From: Herpetosiphon gulosus
Lineage (GTDB): Bacteria; Chloroflexota; Chloroflexia; Chloroflexales; Herpetosiphonaceae
DNA: 64,000 nucleotides
Direction of reading: 5' to 3'
NCBI RefSeq assembly: GCF_039545135.1
Contig: NZ_BAABRU010000002.1
Span: 310,001 to 374,000, forward strand
In this document: piece by piece, positions 1 to 8,017 of the stretch
Layout of the letters: each line of letters starts with the position of its first letter
Position numbering within the stretch: position 1 is the stretch's first letter
Notes under the pieces: model-generated
The model's database searches: none
What the model was told of the DNA's origin: nothing
The model's input: the letters and a program-made list of their open reading frames with translations, nothing else
Made by a program: the position numbers and the translations under genes

Positions 1-2
1 AA

Positions 3-314
3 GCAGTGGTGCAGAATGAGGGTTATTTGCCAAGCTATGGCTCGCAAAAAGGCCGCGAACGTAAAGCTACCTTGCCACTCGAAGCCTTGCTCAACTTGCC
101 TGAAGGTGCAAGCCTCAAGCTTGGTCAAGCCAAAACGACGATTGGCGATCTTGAAGGTCGTTCAGGGCGAGTTTCGTTCTTTGGCTTTAGCAATGGCTCA
201 ACCACTGATCGTACCAAAGTTGAGTGGGTGGTGCATGTGCCGAATCCTGGTGTGATTGAATTGACCATCCAAGGTGGCCGCGGTGGGATTGCCCGCGCCA
301 AACTAGAAATCTAA
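3..314 (+). CDS. C-terminal end of a larger protein, function unknown
   Basis: The frame is open to the left edge, so the true start lies outside the window. About 103 residues are visible. They end in a beta-strand-rich stretch (VEWVVHVPNPG, then a Gly/Arg-rich turn and AKLEI) that looks like a small C-terminal beta domain of an exported enzyme. Such tails occur behind M14-type carboxypeptidase domains, but nothing catalytic is visible here, so that is only a guess. The gene converges on purF across a strong hairpin. Confidence 0.55.
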   Translation, partial: AVVQNEGYLPSYGSQKGRERKATLPLEALLNLPEGASLKLGQAKTTIGDLEGRSGRVSFFGFSNGSTTDRTKVEWVVHVPNPGVIELTIQGGRGGIARAKLEI

Positions 315-320
315 AATTGT

Positions 321-357
321 AATGGCCCATGGTGCATTGGTTGTGCCATGGGCCATT
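321..357. terminator. Hairpin between convergent genes
   Basis: A 12-bp perfect stem (aatggcccatgg at 321-332, ccatgggccatt at 346-357) with a 13-nt loop lies between two convergent genes. There is no strong T tract on either side. It probably acts as a bidirectional terminator. Confidence 0.6.
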
Positions 358-379
358 GGTTGTGCCAAATGAATTTGGA

Positions 380-1786
380 CTAGACGCTGGTTAACTCGAA
401 AATTTCCTTGCCAGCTTCGTGAATTGGAAATGGATACTTGCCACTGAAACATGCCCCACAGAAGCCATTAGGATCGCGGCGGGTTGCTCGCAGTAGCCCT
501 TCCATCGAAAGGTACGCCAACGAATCAGCCCCGATCGTTTCGCAAATCTCGGCCTCAGTTTTGTTGAAGGCAATTAGTTCGGGCTGAGTAGCCATATCAA
601 CGCCCATAAAACATGGGTGACGAATTGGTGGTGCAGACACCCGCATATGCACTTCGGTAGCCCCTGCTTTGCGCAAAAGCTTGATAATTGGTCCGCTGGT
701 TGTGCCGCGTACAATCGTGTCATCAATTAAAATCACCCGCTTGCCATTGAGCACATTTGGCAATGGATTGAGCTTGAGCGCAACGCCTTGCTGACGCAAA
801 CGTTGATCGGGCTGAATAAAGGTGCGGCCAATATAACGATTTTTGATCAAGCCATCGCCATAGGGAACACCGCTAGCCTGCGAAAAGCCCAAGGCTGCTG
901 GCAAGGCCGAATCGGGCACACCGATTACTAAATCGGCATCAGCTGGAGCTTCACGCGCCAACTCATGGCCTAAGCGCATGCGCACTTCATGGATTAATTG
1001 ACCTTGCAGATAGCTATCGGGGCGCGAGAAGTAAATATATTCAAATAAACAAAAGGCTTGTTGCTGCGCAGGGTGTTTGGCAATCGTGCGTGGGCCATCA
1101 CGATCGATCTGCACCACCTCGCCAGGATCAATCTCGCGGATAAATTCAGCGCCAATTGTATCAAAGGCGCATGATTCCGAGGCCACGACCCAGCCGGCAT
1201 CGCCAAAACGCCCAAGGCATAATGGCCGCAAACCCCAAGGGTCGCGCACGGCGTAGAGCGCATCGCGGGTCAAGACTGTCAGACAATAAGCACCTTCGAC
1301 ACAATTGGTAAAGGCATCGATGCGCTGTGACCAAGTATTCCCCTCAAGGCCAGCGAGCAGCATCGTTGCTACTTCACTATCAGAAGATGTCATTAAACCG
1401 ACACCACGTTCCATCAATTGACGGCGCAGCGAGGCAGCATTGGTCAGGTTGCCGTTGTGGCCAACTGCCAGTGGGCCAAGCAACGTGTGCATTGTAAATG
1501 GTTGGGCATTGATTACTTGTGATGAACCAGTGGTTGAATAGCGGGTATGGCCAATCGCAATATGACCTTTGAGATGGCGCAACGAACGCTCATCGAAAAT
1601 CTGCGATACCAAGCCCATTTCTTTGTGAGTATTGATGGTCTTGCCATCGGAAACCGCAATCCCTGCGCTTTCCTGACCACGGTGCTGCAAAGCGTATAAA
1701 CTGAAAAATGTGATGCGTGCTACATCTTCGCTGGGAGCGTAAATCCCAAAAACGCCGCATTCCTCGTGGGGCGAATCACTGAACAT
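380..1786 (-). CDS. purF: Amidophosphoribosyltransferase PurF
   Basis: This is the first committed enzyme of purine synthesis; it transfers glutamine amide nitrogen to PRPP. The 468 residues match the usual length. The N-terminus MFSDSPHEE-CGVFGI fits a short propeptide cleaved before the catalytic Cys. The PRPP loop region (VILIDDTIVRGTTS) is present. Cys residues at CLFEYIYF, CFMGVD and CGAC correspond to the ligands of the 4Fe-4S cluster in the Bacillus-type enzyme, so this should be the oxygen-sensitive iron-sulfur class. A GGAAGGG ribosome site precedes the ATG. purL and purQ are about 48 kb away, so the purine genes are scattered. Confidence 0.97.
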   Translation of the reverse strand: MFSDSPHEECGVFGIYAPSEDVARITFFSLYALQHRGQESAGIAVSDGKTINTHKEMGLVSQIFDERSLRHLKGHIAIGHTRYSTTGSSQVINAQPFTMHTLLGPLAVGHNGNLTNAASLRRQLMERGVGLMTSSDSEVATMLLAGLEGNTWSQRIDAFTNCVEGAYCLTVLTRDALYAVRDPWGLRPLCLGRFGDAGWVVASESCAFDTIGAEFIREIDPGEVVQIDRDGPRTIAKHPAQQQAFCLFEYIYFSRPDSYLQGQLIHEVRMRLGHELAREAPADADLVIGVPDSALPAALGFSQASGVPYGDGLIKNRYIGRTFIQPDQRLRQQGVALKLNPLPNVLNGKRVILIDDTIVRGTTSGPIIKLLRKAGATEVHMRVSAPPIRHPCFMGVDMATQPELIAFNKTEAEICETIGADSLAYLSMEGLLRATRRDPNGFCGACFSGKYPFPIHEAGKEIFELTSV

Positions 1787-1841
1787 GGTTAGCCCTTCCT
1801 TGATTCCAAGCTACGGTTGTCGCCGCGTCGTGCGACGGATC

Positions 1842-1856
1842 GTATAATCATTATAC
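1842..1856. promoter_or_regulatory. Palindromic double -10 element between purF and the hydrolase gene
   Basis: The perfect palindrome gtataat-c-attatac gives a TATAAT hexamer on both strands (1843-1848 on plus, 1850-1855 on minus) in the divergent intergenic region. It could supply the -10 of both genes, or be a repressor operator, or both. No good -35 matches were seen at standard spacing. Confidence 0.45.
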
Positions 1857-1923
1857 AACTGTTCGGTAGTATTCCCCGCATCGTTTACAATTGGCCTATT
1901 GCTTGAAATTCTGAGGACATAGG

Positions 1924-2553
1924 ATGCGCTATCTCTATTGCCATGGCTTCGCTTCTGGGCCTAGTTCGCAAAAGGCACGCTGGTTTGCCCAACAATTTGC
2001 GGCCCAAGGCCACGAATTAATCATCCCCGATTTGAACCGACCATCGTTTAAACGCTTAACTATCAGTGCTCAAATTACCTATTTGCAACAACTAATTAGC
2101 ATGTCGGATGAGCCTTGGTATTTGCTTGGTTCGAGTTTGGGTGGCTTAGTGGCCTTGCATGCTGCCGCAACTATTCCGCAAATCGAACGCTTGGTTTTAT
2201 TGGCTCCGGCGCTCTATTTCGCCCAAAATCGGCGCTTGATGCTAGGCGAGGCAACGATCAACCAATGGCAAACTGCGGGCTGGCTAGAATTTTATAATTA
2301 TCGTGATAACGCGCTACGAGCGGTTCATTATGGCTTAATTGAAGATGCTGAGGCCTACAATAGCGATAATTTCTCGCGTAACATGCCAATTTTGATTGTG
2401 CATGGCACTGAAGATGAGAGCGTGAGCCACACCCAAAGCCAGCGGTTTGCTCAGCCGCGTGAGTATGTTCGCTTGCATACGCCCAGTTGGGATCACGGAA
2501 TGCTTGGGCATGTGGCTGAGTTGTGGGCTTTGATCGAACAGCATCTTGGGTGA
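1924..2553 (+). CDS. YqiA-like alpha/beta-fold hydrolase (esterase)
   Basis: A 209-residue single-domain alpha/beta hydrolase. The N-terminus (YLYCHGFASGPSSQKA) and the nucleophile elbow GSSLGG are typical of the YqiA/UPF0227 esterase group. HGTEDESV carries the likely acid and WDHGMLG the catalytic His. The substrate is unknown; the family acts on short acyl esters in the cytoplasm. Start chosen at the ATG with GAGG eight bases upstream. It is transcribed divergently from purF and stands alone. Confidence 0.85.
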   Translation: MRYLYCHGFASGPSSQKARWFAQQFAAQGHELIIPDLNRPSFKRLTISAQITYLQQLISMSDEPWYLLGSSLGGLVALHAAATIPQIERLVLLAPALYFAQNRRLMLGEATINQWQTAGWLEFYNYRDNALRAVHYGLIEDAEAYNSDNFSRNMPILIVHGTEDESVSHTQSQRFAQPREYVRLHTPSWDHGMLGHVAELWALIEQHLG

Positions 2554-2570
2554 AGAATGAGGAGCGGCAT

Positions 2571-2705
2571 TTAACCACGAAGAACATGCAGGTTTGAGGA
2601 TTCAGAATCGAGTTTTTAACGCAGAGGCACAGAGAATATGAGATGCTAGACTGTAGACATAGCAGAAAAATTAAATAAATCTGTGCTAATCTGTGGCTAA
2701 AAACC
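2571..2705. repeat. Dispersed intergenic repeat of the cacgaagaacac / ctgtgctaatctgtgg family
   Basis: This non-coding stretch contains ccacgaagaaca, acgcagaggcacagaga and ctgtgctaatctgtggc. The same words recur at 37.0-37.2, 49.3-49.6 and 61.1-61.2 kb, always between genes. No gene or terminator was recognised within it. Confidence 0.6.
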
Positions 2706-2724
2706 TGCAATTAGGGGATTACTT

Positions 2725-3525
2725 TCATCCCTCATCCTTTATAATTTTCCGGCGTTGGCGGGCGGCCTCGAACAATAGCACGCTGCCTGCAACCGCAGCA
2801 TTCAACGATTCGAGTGAGCCAAGCATAGGGATGGTGAGGGTGCTGGCATAGCTGAGAGTAGTAGCTGAAACGCCGTTAGCTTCATTACCAATAATCAACA
2901 CGGTTGGTTGGGTCAAATCAGCCTGATCATAGGCCAAGGTTGAATCCTGCACCGCCGCGAAGCGTTGTTGGCAGTGCTCAATCATGGGTAATGCGGCCTC
3001 CCACTGCAAGCCATCGACGATTGGTAGCCGAAAATGCACGCCCATGCCTGAACGCACAACTTTGGGACTCCACACATCGGCAGTGCCCTGCAAACATAAC
3101 ACTTGTCCAACGCCAGCAGCTTCGGCTGAGCGTAACAATGTGCCAACATTGCCAGGATCTTGCACGCCATCGAGCATCAAGATTAATGAGGCTGATTGGC
3201 TGATGAATTGAGGCATTGGTACAACCGCGATGATGCCTTGGGGGGTTTCAACATCGCTGAGGCCAGCCAAAATTGCTGGGGTTGTTGCAAAAGCATTGGG
3301 CAATTGAGTAATTTGATCGAGCAATTGTTGGCCGCGTTCAGTGCTAGCCAACTGCTCAGGCACATAAAGCAACAAACTTGGTTGGGCGAAATTGAGCGCA
3401 TCGCCAACCAAACGCACCCCTTCAACAACAAACCTGCGCTCGCTGTGACGATCCTTGCGGGAACGCAACAACGAACGCAGGTATTTAACGTGATGATTAG
3501 CAGTGCTGGTAATGAGGTCGATCAA
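2725..3525 (-). CDS. TrmH/SpoU-family RNA 2'-O-methyltransferase
   Basis: A SPOUT-fold RNA methyltransferase with the TrmH substrate-binding N-terminus (STANHHVKYLRSLLRSRKDR, then FVVEGVRLV). The three SPOUT motifs follow: LDGVQDPGNVGTLLRSAEA, VLIIGNEANGVS and IPMLGSLESLNAAVAGSVLLFEA, the last forming the SAM-binding knot. The exact rRNA or tRNA target cannot be read. A TTG at 3525, 19 nt after the rplT stop with an AAGG upstream, is the most sensible start (266 aa). The in-frame ATG at 3597 would overlap rplT by 53 nt. It is the last gene of the infC-rpmI-rplT operon. Confidence 0.88.
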   Translation of the reverse strand: MIDLITSTANHHVKYLRSLLRSRKDRHSERRFVVEGVRLVGDALNFAQPSLLLYVPEQLASTERGQQLLDQITQLPNAFATTPAILAGLSDVETPQGIIAVVPMPQFISQSASLILMLDGVQDPGNVGTLLRSAEAAGVGQVLCLQGTADVWSPKVVRSGMGVHFRLPIVDGLQWEAALPMIEHCQQRFAAVQDSTLAYDQADLTQPTVLIIGNEANGVSATTLSYASTLTIPMLGSLESLNAAVAGSVLLFEAARQRRKIIKDEG

Positions 3526-3544
3526 CGCAGCACCGTGCCTTGAA

Positions 3545-3901
3545 CTAGGCCAACGCTTGCTTGGCTTGAGCGACAATTGCCGTGAAAGCGGCAGCATCGC
3601 GTACAGCCAAGTCGGCCAATTGGCGGCGATCGATCACGATCCCAGCCTTGTTCAAGCCATTGATCAAATTGCTATAGCTTACGCCGTTCAAGCGAGCAGC
3701 AGCGTTGATCCGCACGATCCACAAGCGGCGGAAATCGCGTTTGCGGTTGCGGCGGTCGCGGAAAGCGTATGAAAGCGCCTTCATTACTGCTTCGTGAGCG
3801 GTCTTATAGTTGTGGGAACGACTGCCACGGAAACCCTTGGCTTGCTTCAAAAGCTTCTTGTGACGCTTGTGCGTCATAATGCCACGTTTGATACGTGCCA
3901 T
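3545..3901 (-). CDS. rplT: 50S ribosomal protein L20
   Basis: The 118-residue protein matches L20 throughout: N-terminal MARIKRG, the basic helix [20 protein letters not shown], and [21 protein letters not shown]20 binds 23S rRNA early in 50S assembly and in other bacteria autoregulates this operon by binding its leader RNA. It follows rpmI by about 110 nt. An AGGT ribosome site (ggaggtatctcg) lies just upstream. Confidence 0.98.
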   Translation of the reverse strand: MARIKRGIMTHKRHKKLLKQAKGFRGSRSHNYKTAHEAVMKALSYAFRDRRNRKRDFRRLWIVRINAAARLNGVSYSNLINGLNKAGIVIDRRQLADLAVRDAAAFTAIVAQAKQALA

Positions 3902-4015
3902 CGAGATACCTCCAGAAAGAGTAGATACAAAATGCTGGTGAGACGGTACAGGAGCATTGCAAAGCTTATAACCCTGATCCCGCTACCAACCAGCACCAAT
4001 TTTCCGACGGGCGAA

Positions 4016-4219
4016 CTACTTCAGGCCGTAAGGCAATGAGCGTTGCAGACGCTTCACGTCTGATGGGCTCACTGGGAACATCTTATCGAGAGCCTGCTTG
4101 ACACGGGTTGATTTGCGGCGGCGGAAGTGGCTTTTGCCACCCTTGGTGCGCATAATCTTACCGGTGCCAGTGATTTTAAAGCGGCGTTTAGCCTGCTTGT
4201 TGGTTTTCATCTTCGGCAT
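4016..4219 (-). CDS. rpmI: 50S ribosomal protein L35
   Basis: A 67-residue L35 beginning [20 protein letters not shown] with the usual [12 protein letters not shown]. The ATG at 4219 is preferred over an upstream in-frame TTG at 4228, because AGGAG lies 12 nt before the ATG but only 3 nt before the TTG. The start lies 32 nt inside the end of infC, so the two are likely translationally coupled. Confidence 0.97.
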   Translation of the reverse strand: MPKMKTNKQAKRRFKITGTGKIMRTKGGKSHFRRRKSTRVKQALDKMFPVSPSDVKRLQRSLPYGLK

Positions 4220-4799
4220 CGAAATCAATATCTCCTAATGATGATAATGGTGGAGCCGGTTTATCGCTACGTTTCGCAGGCTGCGTTTTGCTTGGTGATG
4301 GGGCCATGATCAACGAATAGGCCCGACCTTCGAGCGTGGGTTTTTGCTCAAGCACCCCGTGATCGCGTAAATCCTCGGCAATTTGCTCAAGCATTTCGCG
4401 GCCAATTTCAGGGTGAGTGATTTCGCGCCCACGGAAACGTACCGAGAACTTCACTTTGTGCCCTTCTTCGAGGAAACGGCGAGCATTGTTCACCTTTACC
4501 TGCAAGTCATGGGTGTCGGTGCGCGGCTGCATGCGAATCTCTTTCAGTTCGACCTGTTTTTGATTCTTGCGGGCTTCGCGTTCTTTCTTGGTTTGCTCGT
4601 AGCGGTACTTGCCGTAATCCATAAGGCGGCAAACCGGCGGGCTAGCATTCGGGGCAACCTCAACTAAGTCGAGATCGCGGTCATGTGCCATGTCGAGCGC
4701 ATCACGGGTGGTGATGATCCCAACTTGGGTCCCGTTTTCGTCGATCAGACGCACTTCACGCACGCGAATCCGATTATTGATTCGTAGCTTGTCTCTGAT
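4188..4799 (-). CDS. infC: Translation initiation factor IF-3, probable AUC start
   Basis: IF-3 keeps 30S subunits free and checks start-codon fidelity. The protein (203 aa) has the N-domain ([44 protein letters not shown]) and the C-domain ([23 protein letters not shown]). It carries an extra acidic, proline-rich tail (about 40 residues) that overlaps rpmI. No ATG, GTG or TTG sits near the conserved N-terminus. Instead AAGGAG lies exactly 6 nt before an ATC codon at 4799, followed by RDKLRINN. Non-standard AUU/AUC/AUA starts are known in infC, where they allow IF-3 to repress its own translation. A longer frame up to 4883 exists but would read through the leader hairpin. Confidence 0.93.
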   Translation of the reverse strand: MRDKLRINNRIRVREVRLIDENGTQVGIITTRDALDMAHDRDLDLVEVAPNASPPVCRLMDYGKYRYEQTKKEREARKNQKQVELKEIRMQPRTDTHDLQVKVNNARRFLEEGHKVKFSVRFRGREITHPEIGREMLEQIAEDLRDHGVLEQKPTLEGRAYSLIMAPSPSKTQPAKRSDKPAPPLSSLGDIDFDAEDENQQAG

Positions 4800-4840
4800 A
4801 GGAGGCTCCTTCCAAAAAAGGACATCAAAACACAACAAAG

Positions 4841-4869
4841 CCCTAAACGCGACCTCATCAGCGTTAGGG
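4841..4869 (-). promoter_or_regulatory. Hairpin in the infC leader (possible attenuator)
   Basis: In the transcript the sequence ccctaacgc pairs with gcgtttaggg (nine pairs, one bulge) around a 10-nt loop. It is followed by a U-rich run (ctttgttgtgttttg). It lies between the predicted start of transcription (about 4876) and the ribosome site. A role in L20- or IF-3-dependent control is inferred from other bacteria. Confidence 0.5.
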
Positions 4870-4882
4870 TGTTGGCTTGCCA

Positions 4883-4911
4883 ACTATAGCATAATCTGGG
4901 CGATAAGTCAA
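4883..4911 (-). promoter_or_regulatory. Promoter of the infC-rpmI-rplT operon
   Basis: On the minus strand TTGACT and TATAGT are separated by exactly 17 nt, and the -10 is extended (TGC-TATAGT). Transcription should begin near 4876, giving a leader of about 77 nt before the infC start. Confidence 0.75.
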
Positions 4912-4974
4912 AGCTTTTTAGGCTATTTAATCAAATTTTTAATTAAATAACACAAATGTTTGACAAGCATGTGC

Positions 4975-4980
4975 TATACT
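4975..4980 (+). promoter_or_regulatory. Extended -10 element upstream of the RusA-like gene
   Basis: TGC-TATACT is an extended -10, about 40 nt before the start codon. No -35 with normal spacing was found; a TTGACA word nearby is too close (9 nt). Confidence 0.4.
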
Positions 4981-5018
4981 AGGATGGTATTTGCGCTTGA
5001 TGTTGTTTGGAGGGGCAT

Positions 5019-5435
5019 GTGGTTGTTCAATTTAGTTTGCCATTACCACCATCAATCAACAGCCAATATGTGTCAGTTGGCAATCGCCGTGTGCTCAGTC
5101 GCGAAGCTCAAGTCTTCAAACGTCAAGTCAAACGCCATCTGGCTATGTTGCAACAACGCGATACGATCTCCGAGCAATTCCTCGCGCTAGCCCATCAAGG
5201 CTATATTGCGCTGTTCCTCGATTTTTATTTTGAAACGCCGCTGCGTCGCGATCTTGATGGCGGCCTCAAAATTACCCAAGATAGTATTTGTACCAGCCTT
5301 GGGATCAATGACAATCGGGTTGTTGATATTCATTTGGTCAAACGGATTGACCCGTTGCATCCGCGCTTAGAAGTTGAGTTAGAAGCGCTCAGCGATTGGC
5401 AATTTGAACATGATCGCCAAGTATTAATTAAATAA
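5019..5435 (+). CDS. RusA-family Holliday junction resolvase-like protein
   Basis: A 138-residue protein with the RusA pattern: a beta-strand start followed by LPLPPSINSQY, and the acidic site RRDLDGGLKITQDSICTSLGINDNRVVDIHLVKR. In this family the metal-binding Asp residues sit in D-x-D-N/G and K..xxD. RusA enzymes resolve four-way junctions and are often phage-derived, but no phage genes surround this one. The GTG at 5019 is chosen because GGAGGGG lies directly upstream; the earlier TTG at 5007 overlaps that ribosome site. Confidence 0.8.
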   Translation: MVVQFSLPLPPSINSQYVSVGNRRVLSREAQVFKRQVKRHLAMLQQRDTISEQFLALAHQGYIALFLDFYFETPLRRDLDGGLKITQDSICTSLGINDNRVVDIHLVKRIDPLHPRLEVELEALSDWQFEHDRQVLIK

Positions 5436-5446
5436 GCTAAAACCAA

Positions 5447-5475
5447 AACCCCGCTCGTTTGAGCGGGGTTTTTTT
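5447..5475 (+). terminator. Intrinsic terminator after the RusA-like gene
   Basis: An 8-bp GC-rich stem (ccccgctc / gagcgggg) with loop gttt is followed by seven T residues. It lies just after the stop at 5435. Confidence 0.9.
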
Positions 5476-5494
5476 GTTTGGTTGAGATGGTGGG

Positions 5495-7987
5495 TTAGAT
5501 CCGCGTCATTTCGCGGCGAACCCGGACAACGTGAACCACCATCGTCAGGGCAAAGAGCACAAAGCCTGCTGATGGAATGCCCATGTTGGTAGCTGGGTTG
5601 ATTGTTCCAACATCGGTTGCTCCAGTACCATCGCCACTACCTTGGCCGCCACCAATGCCCGTATTTGGCGTGACGGTGGCTGGGTTGGCAGTTGCAGCAC
5701 CGCCGCCAACATTACCCTTAGGAACCGCTGTGGCGCTGACTGCTGGCGCTTCGCCAACCACCAACACACTCGAAATATTCGAGTAGATTGGCTGAGCTAA
5801 GCCAGTGAAGTTCAACTGGGCTTGGTTGACGATCCGGGTCTGGGCAGCCACTCCATCTTTGATCTTGACTGGAATCATGATCGTTAAGGTTTGGCCTGCT
5901 GGCAAGACACCGACCCGCACGATAATTTGGTTGCCTTGTTGTTCAACCCGCGCATTTTGGTCGCTGACCTTGATTGGGCCATTGGTTTCCAAGTTGCTTG
6001 GCAATTGATCAACGACCACCACATCACGCATCGTACCAGCATTCAACGAATTGGTTGGGCTGATGATCGTGATTGTGTAAATCAAACTTTCGCCTGCAAA
6101 GCGGCTGCCCCAATCACTCTTCTTTTGGAACTGCAAGCCAGTCACGATTGGATCAGTGACGAAGCCAGCTGGATTGGTTGGCGTTGCCGTAGCTGGAGCA
6201 GGTGCATTGGTTGGTGGGTTACTAGCTGGTGCATTGGTGGCCGAAGGCACTGGTGCACCAGGCCGTGGCGTAGCACTTGGATTTGAACCACCGCCTGGGC
6301 GTTGAGTTGCTGAAGGCACTGGTGCGCCTGGGCGTGGCGTGGCAGTTGGGTTGCTTGGTGGAACAACCGTGGCAACTGGCACATTGGTCGCAGGCACTGG
6401 CGTGATATCAGGCCGTGGCGTGTTGCTTGGCTGATTTGGTTGTGGCGTGTTGCTCGGCTGGTTTGGCCGAGGCGTGTTAGTTGGTTGGTTTGGCCGAGGC
6501 GTGTTGCTCGGCTGATTTGGCCGAGGCGTGTTGCTTGGGCCAGTTGTAACAGGCACGCTGGTTGACCCACCAGGTGTGTTAGTAATGATAATTGGTGTTA
6601 CGGTTGAACCACCGCCTGGCGTATTGGTTACGATGATTGGGGTTACGGTTGAGTTGCCGCCTGGTGTAACAGTCGAACCACCACCAGGAGTTACGGTTGA
6701 ACCACCGCCAGGTGTATTTGTCACAATAATTGGCGTAAAGCTTGGGCCAGCCGTGCCAATTGTGATTGTTGGCAAGGTATCTGGCACAATCACGGTATCA
6801 CTTGCTTGCAATGTGCGATTGGCAGCCGAGGCACTGACCGTATTTACGATATTTGTGCCCAAGGCCACGCTAGCATTAACCTGAACCTGGATTGTAACCA
6901 CGATTGGGTTGCCAGCGCTCACTGTGCCATTACAGTTGACAGTTGTGCCACCAACACAGGTAGCTGAACCAAGCTGTTGCACTGCGATAAAAGTTACTTG
7001 GCTGGGCAATGGATCACTAATCGTAACTGAGCGTGACGTTTGCCCATCACCATTATCTTGGAAACTCACCGTAATGATATAACTAAATATCTCTCCGGGC
7101 TGAAGCAGCGAACGGGAACTACTCTTGGCCACAGCAATCGGTTCATCGGCGGGCAAGGTGGTTTCAGTCGCTGTTGCAATATCAGTTGGGACGGTTGCAA
7201 CTGGCGTACAACTTGCAATCACACACGGATCAACCGTTGGAGTATCTGGAGTCAGGGTGATTGAGCCAGTGATCGTGCCAGTTGGAGTTTCCTCAGGTGG
7301 AATCGTATCAGTTGGCGGAAGCACAATTGTTGGCGGCGTTGCACATGGATCTGGCGTTTGAGCCAAAGGTCGTTGCAAACGTGTGCTGCTTCCCATTCCG
7401 CCACGGGGTATAGTTGGGCTTACAACGCTGGTTGATGTAGGTGTAACAACCGTGGTTGATGTTGGGGCACTTGGCGTATCAGTCACGCTGGGCGTGTCAG
7501 TTGGTACGCCAGGGGTGTCAGTTACACTTGGCGTATCGGTCACACTTGGCGTGTCGGTTGGTGTACCAGGGGTGTCAGTCACACTTGGCGTGTCGGTCAC
7601 ACTTGGCGTATCGGTCACGCTGGGCGTATCGGTTGGTGTACCAGGAGTGCCCGGTGTAGGATAGGTTGTGGCAGTTTCGGTTGGTGTGCTGGTTGGCTCG
7701 AACGTTGGACACGGTGTGGCAAGCGGTGTTTCCGTTGGCACCGGGTAGGTCTGGGTTGCAGTTGCTGGCAGCGGTGTTATTGGCGTAGGAATTGATGTTG
7801 GCCGAGGCGTGGTTTGCGCCTGAGCATTAAATGGAAAAATAGCACTGCTAATCGCGGCTAACAATGGGGTTGCCATCATAATGATGCTAACAACCAGCGC
7901 TGTTAACTCCCAGATTGTCCAGCGAACTTTGCCTTTACCTCGTTCGCGGAGGGATGTCGGGCGTTGCCGACGAAAAAAAGATTTCAT
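5495..7987 (-). CDS. DUF11 surface protein with Pro/Thr-rich repeats and sorting-like tail
   Basis: An 830-residue exported protein. Residues about 25-58 form a signal sequence ending in AQA. Long low-complexity stretches follow, with SVTDTP repeats (6-residue unit) and later NTPRPNQPS repeats. Two DUF11-like beta domains are visible: one near SSRSLLQPGEIFSYIITVSF, the other near SDWGSRFAGESLIYTITI. The C-terminus has IPSAG, a hydrophobic segment and a basic end (RVRREMTRI), the layout of a sortase sorting signal. It starts 30 nt after the sortase stop, so it is probably the substrate of that enzyme. ATG with GAGGGG upstream. Confidence 0.8.
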   Translation of the reverse strand: MKSFFRRQRPTSLRERGKGKVRWTIWELTALVVSIIMMATPLLAAISSAIFPFNAQAQTTPRPTSIPTPITPLPATATQTYPVPTETPLATPCPTFEPTSTPTETATTYPTPGTPGTPTDTPSVTDTPSVTDTPSVTDTPGTPTDTPSVTDTPSVTDTPGVPTDTPSVTDTPSAPTSTTVVTPTSTSVVSPTIPRGGMGSSTRLQRPLAQTPDPCATPPTIVLPPTDTIPPEETPTGTITGSITLTPDTPTVDPCVIASCTPVATVPTDIATATETTLPADEPIAVAKSSSRSLLQPGEIFSYIITVSFQDNGDGQTSRSVTISDPLPSQVTFIAVQQLGSATCVGGTTVNCNGTVSAGNPIVVTIQVQVNASVALGTNIVNTVSASAANRTLQASDTVIVPDTLPTITIGTAGPSFTPIIVTNTPGGGSTVTPGGGSTVTPGGNSTVTPIIVTNTPGGGSTVTPIIITNTPGGSTSVPVTTGPSNTPRPNQPSNTPRPNQPTNTPRPNQPSNTPQPNQPSNTPRPDITPVPATNVPVATVVPPSNPTATPRPGAPVPSATQRPGGGSNPSATPRPGAPVPSATNAPASNPPTNAPAPATATPTNPAGFVTDPIVTGLQFQKKSDWGSRFAGESLIYTITIISPTNSLNAGTMRDVVVVDQLPSNLETNGPIKVSDQNARVEQQGNQIIVRVGVLPAGQTLTIMIPVKIKDGVAAQTRIVNQAQLNFTGLAQPIYSNISSVLVVGEAPAVSATAVPKGNVGGGAATANPATVTPNTGIGGGQGSGDGTGATDVGTINPATNMGIPSAGFVLFALTMVVHVVRVRREMTRI
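6415..6540. repeat. Tandem NTPRPNQPS-encoding repeat
   Basis: About four 27-30 bp units (ggctgatttggccgaggcgtgtt and close variants) lie inside the DUF11 protein gene. They encode a proline-rich spacer. Confidence 0.75.
7476..7650. repeat. Tandem 18-bp repeat encoding SVTDTP
   Basis: Roughly nine 18-bp units of the type gtgtcggtcacacttggc, some with a GTP insertion. They encode a Thr/Pro-rich, probably glycosylated stalk of the surface protein. The repeats also create long spurious open frames on the plus strand. Confidence 0.8.
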
Positions 7988-8017
7988 GCGAAACCCCTCG
8001 ATCTATTGCCTCCGCAA

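Noticed and set aside
5019-5435. Prophage remnant, suggested by the RusA-like gene and the holin-like protein at 22323
   Set aside because: Both stand alone among housekeeping genes, 17 kb apart, with no structural, integrase or terminase genes. Both families also occur outside phages.
6528-7664. Plus-strand Val/Gly-rich open frames inside the DUF11 gene
   Set aside because: Same cause: they are mirror images of SVTDTP and Pro-rich repeats, with no independent support.
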